Shown piece by piece: positions 26,459 through 35,782 of a stretch of 64,000 nt of DNA. Source of the stretch: Bacteroidales bacterium (GTDB taxonomy: Bacteria > Bacteroidota > Bacteroidia > Bacteroidales > UBA10428); NCBI GenBank assembly GCA_016928305.1, contig JAFGKY010000063.1:1-64000 (forward strand). The letters run 5' to 3'. Position numbers and translations under genes: made by a program. How positions within the stretch are numbered: position 1 is the stretch's first letter; each line of letters begins with the position of its first letter. Under the pieces are notes generated by a model. That model saw only the letters and a program-made list of their open reading frames with translations, was not told where the DNA came from and did not search any database.

Positions 26459-27967
26459 TTACCTTCTTCCCGAACTTGATCGGGATGAGCTGCTATGCGA
26501 AGATGAAGAGCTGGAGCGGCTTCCAGAACTATAGGATGAGCTGCTTGACCGGCTATAGGAAGAGCTGCTGCTTGATCTTGAATATCCTGAGCTGGAAGAT
26601 GAGCTTGAACGGCTGTAGCTGGGTGAGCTGCTCGACCGGCTGGGAGCCGAGTAATTTTGACTCGGCCGGCTGTAGCTGGGTGAGCTGCTTGACCGGCTGG
26701 GAGCCGTGCTGGTATTACCAGGCCGGCTGTAAGATGATGATGGTGTTGATGGTCGTGTATAGGTATTTTTCGTTGGAGTGGATGGCCTTGTATACGAAGG
26801 CCTCGACTGGCTCTGGGTTGTTGTGGGCCTTGTGTAAACCGGCCGGCTTTGAGGACTTGTTGCAACCCTCCCGGAAGTGCTCTGTTCAGCCTGACTACGG
26901 GATACACTACCCTGGGTAGACGGACGGGCAAAAGTAGTGGAATAGGCTTTTCGTGTTGTAGTAACATTTCCATCCGAAGTTCTTGATGCAGAAGTGTTAT
27001 CTGAAGGCTGGCGTGTAACAACGGTTGACTGTGTAGCGGCTGATCTTCTGATATCACTGCCTGCCGTATTTGTTGTTTTAGTCCTGTCAGAAGTAGTTAC
27101 CGGTGTGGCGGTACGACGTCCTGCAGCATACGACTCGCGCGTGGCTGCAGTACCGGTATTTCTTTCTGTAACACCGGTAGTCCTCCGGTTAACAGCATTG
27201 GTTGAAGTGCCCGATGCCACACCGTATGCCGTACCTGAACGGTTTGCCTCAATGGTTCTGCGGGGGCCGTAATAAACCGGCCTGTGATCGGAATAGTAAT
27301 AATCCCCGTAATACCCATCATAGTAACCATGATAATACCCATTCCAGTAAGAACTCCCGTAATACGGATAATACCAGTCGTAATAACCTCCGTAGTAAGA
27401 ATTATACCAGTAAGGTGAGTAATAGGAATAATAAGGATATCCATAAGAGAAACCATAATGCCAGTACGGATAACCATAGCCAATACTGAAACCCCATCCC
27501 GGACTGTACCAATAAGGATCATAGTACCATGGGTCGTAATAGCCCATGGAATAATAAGGATCGTAAAACCTTCTTATCCGGTTGGTATAATAATAGTCAT
27601 CGGTATTATAATAGTTATTTGTAATGTAAGTGGTTCCGTCTTTTTCATACGATTCTGTTTCAACGTATTGAGGATCTTCCGCATATTGCATTGTATCCAT
27701 ATAATATTGCGGCATTTCCTCGTTGTACTCCGTTGATTTGTATGATCCGTCCTCAATGGATGCAATGTATTTCTCATAATCGTCCATTTCTTGAGCAGGG
27801 GCGATATTTTTCTCTGCCACAACAGGAGCTGGCTCAATAACTACCGGTTCTTCGGAAGGCACGTAATAAACATCGTCGTATTCGGCTGTAGTCTTTACGC
27901 TACTTGCACAGGACACGAAGATCAGCCCCAAGGCCAGGATGAAGAATATCTGTACGGTTGATTTCAT
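26459..27967 (-). CDS. Tyr-rich/Ser-Arg-rich low-complexity lipoprotein
   Basis: 502 residues. The signal peptide ends in a lipobox (LIFVSCAS, Cys 20). Residues about 130-235 are packed with Tyr, Trp, Gly and Pro (YYDPWYYDPYWYSPGWGF). The rest is Thr/Ser/Arg-rich, ending in repeats of PSYSRPSQ, APSRSSSS and SYSRSSSS. It is an intrinsically disordered or aggregating surface lipoprotein. I know of no function. The low complexity produces long open frames on other strands and frames, which I treat as shadows. A purine run AGGAGG lies just before the start (27974-27979 on the minus strand). Confidence 0.8.
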   Translation of the reverse strand: MKSTVQIFFILALGLIFVSCASSVKTTAEYDDVYYVPSEEPVVIEPAPVVAEKNIAPAQEMDDYEKYIASIEDGSYKSTEYNEEMPQYYMDTMQYAEDPQYVETESYEKDGTTYITNNYYNTDDYYYTNRIRRFYDPYYSMGYYDPWYYDPYWYSPGWGFSIGYGYPYWHYGFSYGYPYYSYYSPYWYNSYYGGYYDWYYPYYGSSYWNGYYHGYYDGYYGDYYYSDHRPVYYGPRRTIEANRSGTAYGVASGTSTNAVNRRTTGVTERNTGTAATRESYAAGRRTATPVTTSDRTKTTNTAGSDIRRSAATQSTVVTRQPSDNTSASRTSDGNVTTTRKAYSTTFARPSTQGSVSRSQAEQSTSGRVATSPQSRPVYTRPTTTQSQSRPSYTRPSTPTKNTYTRPSTPSSSYSRPGNTSTAPSRSSSSPSYSRPSQNYSAPSRSSSSPSYSRSSSSSSSGYSRSSSSSSYSRSSSSSYSSGSRSSSSSSHSSSSRSSSGRR

Positions 27968-28074
27968 GGCTCACCTCCTATAAATTAATGTGTGAAGTTA
28001 TAATTATTTTTTCTTTAATTTGCATCAATTTAATTTCACAGAATTAATAACAAATTCCATACCAAAATCATCAA

Positions 28075-29550
28075 ATGGCAAAAGAATTAACGAGCAGAAA
28101 GGAGAATTATTCACAATGGTATAATGATCTGGTCACCAAAGCCGAGCTTGCAGAAAACTCATCCGTTCGGGGGTGCATGGTGATCAAGCCCTATGGCTTT
28201 GCCATTTGGGAAAAGATACGTGACGCTCTTGACAAAATGTTTAAAGACACAGGACATGTCAATGCCTATTTCCCGATGATGATCCCAAAATCCTTTTTCA
28301 GCAAGGAAGCCAGTCATGTTGAAGGCTTCGCCAAGGAATGTGCTGTTGTCACACATTACCGGCTGAAGAATGATCCTTCCGGTAAAGGTGTGGTGGTTGA
28401 TGAAGACGCAAAACTGGAAGAAGAACTGGTTTTACGGCCTACCTCTGAAACCATCATCTGGAATACCTATAAAAACTGGATTCAGTCTTATCGCGATCTG
28501 CCCATCCTGATAAACCAGTGGGCCAACATTGTAAGGTGGGAAATGCGTACCCGTCTTTTCCTGCGCACAGCAGAGTTTCTGTGGCAGGAAGGCCATACTG
28601 CACATGCTACACGCGAAGAAGCCCTTGAGGAAACGTACCGGATGATTGACGTTTATGGCTCATTTGCTGAGAATTTCATGGCTCTGCCGGTCATCAAAGG
28701 CAAGAAAAGCGTGAATGAACGTTTTGCCGGAGCTATAGACACCTTCTGCATTGAAGCCCTGATGCAGGACGGGAAGGCATTGCAGTCGGGCACCTCCCAT
28801 TTTCTGGGTCAGAATTTTGCCAAAGCCTTTGATGTCAGATTTCTGAACAAAGAAGGAAAACTCGATTATGTATGGGCTACATCCTGGGGTGTTTCCACAC
28901 GTCTTATCGGGGCATTGATCATGGCACATTCCGATGACGACGGACTCATATTACCTCCCAAACTGGCACCTACGCATGTAGTGATCATTCCTATTCACAA
29001 AAGTGCTGAGCAGCTGGCGGCTATCAGTGAAAAAGCTGTACTTATTAAAAAGGAGCTGGAAGGCAGGGGTCTTTCTGTTAAATACGACAACAGCGATACA
29101 CAAAAACCGGGCTGGAAATTTGCCCAATATGAGCTGAAAGGAATTCCAGTCAGACTGGCTATAGGACCCCGGGATCTTGAGAATAACACGGTGGAAATTG
29201 CCCGCAGGGACACGCTTGAAAAGAAAACTATACCTGTAAACGGGCTGGCTGAACAGGTGATAACCCTGCTTGACGACATCCAGAATAACATTTATAACAA
29301 AGCGCTTGACTTTCGCAATAAGAATACATTCAGGGTTGATACCTGGGAGGAGTTCAAGGAGATTATTGAAACCAAGGGCGGATTTGTTTCAGCTCACTGG
29401 GACGGAACTGCCGAAACCGAATTGAAGATCAAAGATGAGACCAAGGCAACCATCCGTTGCATACCAATTCATAATGAACGTGAGGAAGGCCGATGCATTT
29501 ATACCGGCAAACCATCGGGTCAACGGGTCCTGTATGGGCTGGCGTATTAA
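28075..29550 (+). CDS. proS: Prolyl-tRNA synthetase, archaeal/eukaryotic type
   Basis: 491 residues. Starts [20 protein letters not shown] and has class II motifs: motif 2 in [20 protein letters not shown], motif 3 in [17 protein letters not shown], plus the anticodon domain and the C-terminal zinc-like extension ending in the typical Tyr. The length and missing editing insert mark the short archaeal-type ProS usual in Bacteroidota. It charges tRNA-Pro. Confidence 0.97.
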   Translation: MAKELTSRKENYSQWYNDLVTKAELAENSSVRGCMVIKPYGFAIWEKIRDALDKMFKDTGHVNAYFPMMIPKSFFSKEASHVEGFAKECAVVTHYRLKNDPSGKGVVVDEDAKLEEELVLRPTSETIIWNTYKNWIQSYRDLPILINQWANIVRWEMRTRLFLRTAEFLWQEGHTAHATREEALEETYRMIDVYGSFAENFMALPVIKGKKSVNERFAGAIDTFCIEALMQDGKALQSGTSHFLGQNFAKAFDVRFLNKEGKLDYVWATSWGVSTRLIGALIMAHSDDDGLILPPKLAPTHVVIIPIHKSAEQLAAISEKAVLIKKELEGRGLSVKYDNSDTQKPGWKFAQYELKGIPVRLAIGPRDLENNTVEIARRDTLEKKTIPVNGLAEQVITLLDDIQNNIYNKALDFRNKNTFRVDTWEEFKEIIETKGGFVSAHWDGTAETELKIKDETKATIRCIPIHNEREEGRCIYTGKPSGQRVLYGLAY

Positions 29551-29566
29551 TAATTAAATTATATTA

Positions 29567-29618
29567 TGTAGAGACGTAGCATGCTACGTCTCTACAACGT
29601 CTCTACAACGTCTCTACA
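29567..29618. repeat. 30-bp perfect palindrome plus 11-bp tandem repeat
   Basis: 29567-29596 is a perfect palindrome with 15-bp arms (TGTAGAGACGTAGCA and its complement). Its last 11 bases, ACGTCTCTACA, are repeated at 29597-29607 and 29608-29618. The last unit supplies the TAG stop (29614-29616) of the leftward gene. Dispersed repeats of this GTAGAGACG form are common in Bacteroidota. Between convergent genes it can act as a two-way terminator. Confidence 0.9.
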
Positions 29619-30738
29619 ATGGATTACCGAAAGACCCGAAAAAGCCCTCCATTTCTGAATCGGTAAGGAATCCTCCCGATTTTACCAGCACAAGGTGCTG
29701 AAGAGTCAGACTTTCATCGTGCAGCAAAACCATCTGGTTCACAGGTTGTTGCGCATCATACGATTGAACACCAAAATTGTTTACTGAGAACAGCCCGTAT
29801 CCACGGGCATGCCAATAGGAAGGAAATCCATAGTTGCCGGGATGATCCATAATGCCAATGGAGATTGAATCATCTCCGCATACGGCAGATAATGTTACCC
29901 AGCTATTCCGGGTGCCCCAGACATCTTCACCGCAGAGCCCGTTACTCCCTCTATATCGTCCGTTTACACCCGTTGTATCAATCCGGGCATCCGTGCCTGT
30001 TCCTTTCAAGGTATCATACAACACAGCAGGTTTTCCCGATGGAACTTCAAACGATCTTCCAACCCGTATCGCCAGCAATCCCTCTTTACTGTCGCCCAGG
30101 ACAACCGTATCCGCAATTGCATTCAAGGTTGTTACTCTTTTCATGGAAAAAAGACCGGGATGCTCCATCCTGAAGAAGAACACGGTTGTTTCATAAAGCA
30201 ATACCTGACCGACGGGATTTATCCAGTTGCAGCATATCCTCAATGATCCATCGGCTTCACTGGTCTTCAGGGAGTCTTTGATGCAGACAATCTTACCAAC
30301 GTTGGCTTTCTTTTTCTCAGGAATGTCCCTTGAATTATTCCAGAAATCAATATTGTTCACATTACCATAGTTAAACCACATGCCGGTATGGTGTGGATGA
30401 TCGATACGCTCGCCCTGTTCTGGATCCATTGGATAACCTCTGGTTATTGCAGTCCCGCAAGGAGCATAAACAGGAAAGAAAAACGGTTTTTCGAAAGAAT
30501 CAGCATATAAAAAGGCAGTAAAAATGTTATCATTTATTAGGATATCTATTCTCCTGTATGCTGTGTCGTGAATAAATTTTATTCCGTGTGAATTCAGTTC
30601 TTTCATTATCCCTGATCCCCGTACACTGGAGCTTAAAAAAAGCAAGCAAGCGAAGAGAAAAAGAATGAACGGATACAAGAGCAAACGGAATGCCTTTTTT
30701 TTGTGATATTTCAATAATATCTTAGTCAGGATTCGCAT
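29614..30738 (-). CDS. DUF6807 family (PmoA-like) protein
   Basis: 374 residues from ATG 30738; the 27-base upstream extension does not look coding. A membrane-like N-terminus (LLLYPFILFLFACLLFLSS) precedes the family core: YADSFEKPFFFPVYAP, DHPHHTGMWFNYGNVNNIDFWN, GVNGRYRGSNGLCGEDVWGTRNSWV, HPGNYGFPSYWHARGYG. Members are found in Bacteroidota sugar-use clusters with DUF1080 and Gfo/Idh genes, as here. The activity is not firmly established. Same strand as the next two genes upstream, so a likely operon. Confidence 0.8.
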   Translation of the reverse strand: MRILTKILLKYHKKKAFRLLLYPFILFLFACLLFLSSSVRGSGIMKELNSHGIKFIHDTAYRRIDILINDNIFTAFLYADSFEKPFFFPVYAPCGTAITRGYPMDPEQGERIDHPHHTGMWFNYGNVNNIDFWNNSRDIPEKKKANVGKIVCIKDSLKTSEADGSLRICCNWINPVGQVLLYETTVFFFRMEHPGLFSMKRVTTLNAIADTVVLGDSKEGLLAIRVGRSFEVPSGKPAVLYDTLKGTGTDARIDTTGVNGRYRGSNGLCGEDVWGTRNSWVTLSAVCGDDSISIGIMDHPGNYGFPSYWHARGYGLFSVNNFGVQSYDAQQPVNQMVLLHDESLTLQHLVLVKSGGFLTDSEMEGFFGSFGNPL

Positions 30739-30780
30739 TTTCAATTCATCATTAATAATTAACAATTAATAATTTTCAAT

Positions 30781-32124
30781 TTACAATTTAAATGCCTTCC
30801 CTCCTGCCATGACCTCCCGGGTTTTCTCATCGAAAGTAACCTTCATACCGGTATGCAGGGCCGCTGTTGTCATGATCACGGCAATGGAGTGATGGTAACC
30901 AGCCAATGCATCGGCATTGGGAGACTTCCGGCTACGGATGCATTCCATCCAGTTACGTACATGTGCGGTAGTCATAGGATCGGTACCTGTATTGGCATCT
31001 GCTTCAGCCTTCATGGAAGGCAATATGAGGGGCTGCAATAAATTAGGCTGCATATTCATAACACGGGCATATTTTTCTTCCAGCCCTCCTTCCGGAGTGA
31101 TCCTATTGGTATCGAGGTTAAGACAGCCTCCGTTGGAAAAGTACAGTTCCTTGATACCACCGGCTGAATTATGCATGCGTGAAGAATATACAACCTGAAA
31201 TGCTGATGAAGCATCTTCTGATCCATAATCAAAAACTGCCGTCATAGTATCCGCATTGGTTCTTCCGTCATTCCAGGCATATATACCTCCGTTTGCGGCA
31301 ACACTGCGGGGAAAAGGTAAATTTGTAAACCAGTGGACGGTATCAATCTGGTGACACATCCATTGCCCTGGTATCCCCGATGAATAGGGCCAGAAAAGAC
31401 GGTATTCCAGGTATTTTCTCGGATCCCAGGGTTCAAAAGGCCGGTTCATAAGGTAGCGTTTCCAGTCAGTATCTTCCTCGCGTATTGTGGCAACCTGTGC
31501 TGGTCTTCTCCATCGCCCGGGCTGGTTCACATTCCATGTCATCTCAACCATAGTAATTTTACCAAAGCGGCCACTGCGGATGTATTCGTTTGCAGCGATG
31601 TAGTTCAGACCACTGCGACGTTGTGATCCTACCTGTACAATCCTGTCCGATTTTTGCACGGCATGGAATGCCGTACGGTTGTCCTCCATAGTTTCGGCAA
31701 AAGGTTTTTCGACATAAGCATCACATCCGGCATCAATAGCCTCAACCAGATGCAGTGCATGCTGAAAATCAGCCGTACTGATGATCACAGCATCCACTTT
31801 GTATTTATCATACAATTCTTCATTATTACGGGCAAGGCCTGCATCAGGGAAGTATGGTGACAGAAAAGCTTTTGCCTCTTCCCTGCGGAGATTCCATATA
31901 TCCGAAACGGCAGCGATTTCCATGTTAAGCTCTTGAGCATGTTCAAGAAAACAGGGACATAACGAATTTTTAAAACGATCGGAAAAACCGATAACGCCAA
32001 CACGTACCCTGTTGTTTGACCCAATGATACGATTATAACTGCCGGCATGCATACCCTTGCCTCCAATAGTAATACCTATGGCAGCAAGAGCAGCTTTTCG
32101 TATAAAATCTCGTCGGGTGTTCAT
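30781..32124 (-). CDS. Gfo/Idh/MocA family oxidoreductase with Tat signal
   Basis: 447 residues. RRDFIRKAALAAIG is a twin-arginine export signal. NAD-binding Rossmann fold: VRVGVIGFSDRFK; catalytic-type EKPFAETMED (Lys of the EKP motif). The C-terminal alpha/beta domain includes SGIPGQWMCHQIDTVHWF. Exported family members oxidise or epimerise sugars, or hydrolyse glycosides through a keto step. With DUF1080 and DUF6807 neighbours, 3-keto-glycoside metabolism is plausible but inferred. Confidence 0.9.
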   Translation of the reverse strand: MNTRRDFIRKAALAAIGITIGGKGMHAGSYNRIIGSNNRVRVGVIGFSDRFKNSLCPCFLEHAQELNMEIAAVSDIWNLRREEAKAFLSPYFPDAGLARNNEELYDKYKVDAVIISTADFQHALHLVEAIDAGCDAYVEKPFAETMEDNRTAFHAVQKSDRIVQVGSQRRSGLNYIAANEYIRSGRFGKITMVEMTWNVNQPGRWRRPAQVATIREEDTDWKRYLMNRPFEPWDPRKYLEYRLFWPYSSGIPGQWMCHQIDTVHWFTNLPFPRSVAANGGIYAWNDGRTNADTMTAVFDYGSEDASSAFQVVYSSRMHNSAGGIKELYFSNGGCLNLDTNRITPEGGLEEKYARVMNMQPNLLQPLILPSMKAEADANTGTDPMTTAHVRNWMECIRSRKSPNADALAGYHHSIAVIMTTAALHTGMKVTFDEKTREVMAGGKAFKL

Positions 32125-32160
32125 GATGTTTTATGTTTTCGTTGATGCGTTAAGGAAGTC

Positions 32161-32222
32161 TGTTGTTGTTGTGGTTGTTGTGGTTGTGAGTGTCAGTCGT
32201 GCAGGTCGTGCAGGTCATGCAA
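32161..32222. repeat. Short tandem repeats (GTT-rich, then GTCGTGCAG x3)
   Basis: GTTGTTGTG-like units at 32161-32189, then 9-base units GTCGTGCAG, GTCGTGCAG and GTCATGCAA at 32196-32222, in the spacer between the DUF1080 and Gfo/Idh genes. No coding role is seen. Confidence 0.7.
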
Positions 32223-32260
32223 GTCATTAATCTTCTGTCTTTGTTCTTGTATCTTGTATC

Positions 32261-33646
32261 TTAAATCCTATCCCTGATCTCCAGTATTTTTATATTCTTG
32301 AACGACACTTCATTGCCATGATCCTGCAACAGGATATGACCCGAATCAGCTTCACCAAATCCGGGCCATACCCTGTATTTACTTTCTTTCACCAGCTGCC
32401 TGAATGACGCCGTCTTCCTTTCATATTCCAAAACCTTTATTCCGTTAAGCCAATGCTCCACGTGGTTGCCTTTTGAAACAATGCGGGCCCTGTTCCACTG
32501 CCCTACAGGGAATACCAGTTTGTTTTCCGCTTTAATCAAATCATACAGCGAAGCCAAGGTTCTGCTGCCCTCATGATTACCCAACATGGCATCGGGATGA
32601 TTGGCATCGTCGAGCAGTTGATATTCCAGTCCGATGGCTGAAGCTTTATTGTTTTCTTCTGCTTCAGCAACAAAATATTTAATGCCGCTATTGGCTCCTT
32701 TCGTGAGTCTGAAATCCAGTTCGAGTATGAAATCTGAATATTCGGCAACGGTAACTATATCTCCGCCGTTTTGTGATTCCAGGCCTTCTGAAGCCTTTAC
32801 AGTAAGCATACCCTTTTTCACCTCCCAGCCTTTATCCGGAAAACTATCCTCGTATGCTTTCCTCCATCCACGGTTCGTTTTACCATCAAATAACAATTCC
32901 CAACCCTGTTCTGTTTCCTTTCCGGTCAGAGTGTTATCCGTATTAACAACAGTTAATTCCATGGGTGTGGTGTATTTTTCAACATTAGTTGTAATTATTC
33001 GAATATTTCTCCAGCGCACTTCCAGTCCGGCCATGCTTGAATCATCGGGTATTGAATGTACCTGTAAGCCAATAAATCCCGCAGGAGTCATATCGTCTAT
33101 CAGATTGGCGGTGGGTACCCCATTTACCCATACTTTTATGGATGTACCAACAGCCTCCACCCGGTATTTATTCCAGCCAATAAAATCAAATGCTTTACTC
33201 CCTGCCTCGTTACCTGACAAATCGCATAACCAGCCACGACGAGCTTCGTCATATATTCCACCCGACCATCGTCTTTCAGGCCGGTTTTCAATTTCCACCT
33301 GGTATCCGTACACACGGCCATCCATGTAAAGAGGATAACTGTTACTGCGAATCTGCACACCCGAATTTAACACACAGTCTTTTTTCACCTCAAATTCCAG
33401 GATAAAATCATCATATATCGAGTCGGTGCACAAAAAACTATTGGGGCTTCCCGGCACCGTGCGACCCACAATTTCTCCGTTCTCCACGGTAAATGAAGCA
33501 AAACCGTTCTTCTGTGTCCATCCCGAAAGGTCTTTCCCGTTAAACAGGTCAGTCCAGGGTACCCTATGTGCGCATGAAAACAGAAGGCATAAAAAACCTG
33601 CCTGAATCAGGATCGGGAATGCATGACTTTTATTATTTCTAATCAT
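32261..33646 (-). CDS. Two-domain DUF1080 (3-keto-disaccharide hydrolase) lipoprotein
   Basis: 461 residues; the lipobox LLFSCAH puts Cys at about residue 25. Two DUF1080 concanavalin-like domains: the first from WTDLFNGKDLSGWTQKNG, the second from WELLFDGKTNRGWRKAYED, each ending in a FKNIKI or WRNIRI strand. DUF1080 proteins include 3-keto-disaccharide hydrolases; the Gfo/Idh oxidoreductase downstream could supply the keto-sugar. The double domain is common in the family. Confidence 0.88.
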   Translation of the reverse strand: MIRNNKSHAFPILIQAGFLCLLFSCAHRVPWTDLFNGKDLSGWTQKNGFASFTVENGEIVGRTVPGSPNSFLCTDSIYDDFILEFEVKKDCVLNSGVQIRSNSYPLYMDGRVYGYQVEIENRPERRWSGGIYDEARRGWLCDLSGNEAGSKAFDFIGWNKYRVEAVGTSIKVWVNGVPTANLIDDMTPAGFIGLQVHSIPDDSSMAGLEVRWRNIRIITTNVEKYTTPMELTVVNTDNTLTGKETEQGWELLFDGKTNRGWRKAYEDSFPDKGWEVKKGMLTVKASEGLESQNGGDIVTVAEYSDFILELDFRLTKGANSGIKYFVAEAEENNKASAIGLEYQLLDDANHPDAMLGNHEGSRTLASLYDLIKAENKLVFPVGQWNRARIVSKGNHVEHWLNGIKVLEYERKTASFRQLVKESKYRVWPGFGEADSGHILLQDHGNEVSFKNIKILEIRDRI

Positions 33647-33709
33647 CTGTTTAAGGTTTAATTCATGGGGCTGTAATATACCAAATTTATGAATAAAGGC
33701 ATGAATAGC

Positions 33710-34459
33710 CTATTTTCCCTTTTTAAAGATTTTGAACCTGCAACATCGCGTTTTCTGTAAAAAATACATCACCGATATCGTCAATACGCCCAGACCGTAT
33801 TTTATACCGCGAGCAAAATTAATGGAGGAAGCTTCTCTGAAATACCTGGTCGGACAAGTAATCTCTGCAATTTCATAACCGGCGTAAAAGATCTGGGCAA
33901 GCATCTGATTATCAAAAACAAAATCATCCGAATTAGCATTAAAATCGACCGATTCAAGCACATTCCTTGAAAAGGCCCGGTAGCCCGTATGGTACTCTGA
34001 AAGTTTCTGATTCATAAGAAGATTCTGGATCATGGTCAACAAGCGGTTGGCTATATATTTATAACGAGGCATACCTCCCTTAATGGCGCCTCTTCCTAAA
34101 ATGCGGGAACCCAGAACCACTTCATACAGACCGTTTGCAATAAGATAGCACATGGAATGTATCAGCTTTGGCGTGTACTGGTAATCGGGATGCAGCATAA
34201 CCACAATATCAGAACCTATTTCAAGAGCTTTGCTGTAGCATGATTTCTGATTTCCCCCGTAACCTGTATTCCGGGTATGAATGACCAGATGTCTGATACC
34301 AAGTTGCTTTGCCGTTTCAATCGTTCTATCAGAGCTCAGGTCGTCAACCAGTATAACGTTATCCACAATGTCAAAAGGTATCTCACAATAGGTCTGCTCA
34401 AGTGTTTTATCAGCATTGTATGCCGGCATCACTACGGTGATCGTCTTATTATTAATCAT
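33710..34459 (-). CDS. Family 2 glycosyltransferase, dolichyl-phosphate mannosyltransferase-like
   Basis: 249 residues, GT-A fold: VVMPAYNADKTLEQTY, VDNVILVDDLSSDRTIE, VVMLHPDYQYTP (DxD-like HPD), SEYHTGYRAF. There is no clear C-terminal membrane pair apart from a short hydrophobic stretch near LGVLTISVMYFLQ. It transfers a sugar from a nucleotide sugar to a lipid or glycan; the acceptor is unknown. Confidence 0.87.
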   Translation of the reverse strand: MINNKTITVVMPAYNADKTLEQTYCEIPFDIVDNVILVDDLSSDRTIETAKQLGIRHLVIHTRNTGYGGNQKSCYSKALEIGSDIVVMLHPDYQYTPKLIHSMCYLIANGLYEVVLGSRILGRGAIKGGMPRYKYIANRLLTMIQNLLMNQKLSEYHTGYRAFSRNVLESVDFNANSDDFVFDNQMLAQIFYAGYEIAEITCPTRYFREASSINFARGIKYGLGVLTISVMYFLQKTRCCRFKIFKKGK

Positions 34460-34526
34460 GTCTGTTGCATTTCAGGATAAAAATAGCAGAAAAACTAGAA
34501 AACAAACCTACACATAATCGCAAAAA

Positions 34527-34556
34527 TTGTACAAGCAATATTTTTGGATATCTTTG
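34527..34556 (+). promoter_or_regulatory. Bacteroidota-type promoter for galK-galT
   Basis: -33-like TTG at 34527-34529 and -7 TATCTTTG at 34549-34556 (consensus TAnnTTTG), 19 bases apart and 24 bases before the galK ATG. Confidence 0.65.
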
Positions 34557-34580
34557 TTTTTTTCTTAAAAACCGGAATCA

Positions 34581-35750
34581 ATGGATATTACCACACTTAA
34601 AAGAAATTTTATTGATCGCTATGGCAAATCAGCCTCCGATTCCTTTCTTTATTTCGCTCCCGGAAGAGTAAATCTGATCGGAGAACACACCGACTACAAC
34701 GGAGGATATGTATTTCCATGTGCGTTGAATTTCGGTACTTATCTTGTCATAAGAAAGCGCGACGATGATCTTATCAGTATGGCTTCGCTGAATTTTGAAT
34801 ATACGGCTTCCGTGAACAAGAAGGATATTGTCAGAAAACATGAAGGGCAATGGGTTAATTACCCGCTTGGTGTGCTGAATGAATTTATTAAATTAGGAAC
34901 GGAGCTTTCGGGGATGGATATGTTGTTTCTCGGTAATGTGCCTAACGGAGCAGGACTCTCATCATCGGCTTCCATTGAAATAGCAACCGCGCTGGCCATC
35001 AATGAGCTTTACAGTGCAGGTTTAGACGGCATCGCTCTGGCTCAGCTCGGACAGCGGGCAGAGAACTTGTTTGTTGGAGTAAATTGTGGTATTATGGATC
35101 AGTTTGCATCTGTTATGGGGAAGAAGGATGCTGCCATTTTGCTGGACTGCAACACACTGCAATACAAGATTGTACTTCTGAAACTAGGAGATTATAAACT
35201 GATTATTTCCAATACCAACAAACGCAGGGGCCTTGCCGATTCAAAATACAATGAAAGACGTGCAGAATGTGAAAAAGCAGTGGAATACCTCAGAAAAGTA
35301 AAGAATATCTCCTTGCTGGGAGAAATTGCTGAAGATGAATTTTACCTGATTGATCAACAGATTCCTGATGAAACGATAAAAAGAAGGGCACGGCATGTGG
35401 TCACTGAAATAAAACGTACCGTTGATGCAGTGAAGGAACTCAATGCTGGTAACCTGACGGAATTCGGGAATCTTATGAACGTATCCCATGACTCCCTGCG
35501 TGATGATTACGAGGTAACCGGCATTGAACTCGACACCCTCGTTATGGAAGCACGTAAGATTCAAGGGGTTATAGGATCACGCATGACCGGTGCCGGATTC
35601 GGAGGCTGTACCGTAAGCCTGGTTGCCGAAAACCAGCTGGACAATTTTATTCGTTCAGTAGGCAATAACTACATAGAAAAAACCGGCCTTAAAGCTGATT
35701 TTTATGTTGCTGAAATTGGCGACGGAGCGAAATGCATTGAGACTTTTTAG
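34581..35750 (+). CDS. galK: Galactokinase
   Basis: 389 residues. GRVNLIGEHTDYNGGYVFP is the galactokinase signature, GAGLSSSASIEIATALA the ATP phosphate loop, and GSRMTGAGFGGCTVSLV the third GHMP motif. It phosphorylates alpha-D-galactose at C1, the second Leloir step after mutarotation. galT follows 32 bases later, and galM is in the window at 49452. No UDP-glucose 4-epimerase (galE) is present. Confidence 0.97.
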   Translation: MDITTLKRNFIDRYGKSASDSFLYFAPGRVNLIGEHTDYNGGYVFPCALNFGTYLVIRKRDDDLISMASLNFEYTASVNKKDIVRKHEGQWVNYPLGVLNEFIKLGTELSGMDMLFLGNVPNGAGLSSSASIEIATALAINELYSAGLDGIALAQLGQRAENLFVGVNCGIMDQFASVMGKKDAAILLDCNTLQYKIVLLKLGDYKLIISNTNKRRGLADSKYNERRAECEKAVEYLRKVKNISLLGEIAEDEFYLIDQQIPDETIKRRARHVVTEIKRTVDAVKELNAGNLTEFGNLMNVSHDSLRDDYEVTGIELDTLVMEARKIQGVIGSRMTGAGFGGCTVSLVAENQLDNFIRSVGNNYIEKTGLKADFYVAEIGDGAKCIETF

Positions 35751-35782
35751 CATAAGGATTGCCTGTATTTAATGCAATCGGC

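Noticed and set aside
26452-27057. Long open frame overlapping the Tyr/Ser lipoprotein gene on the same strand
   Set aside because: Pro/Ala/His-rich shadow produced by the repeated AGC/TCG codons of the real gene; no signal peptide or domain.
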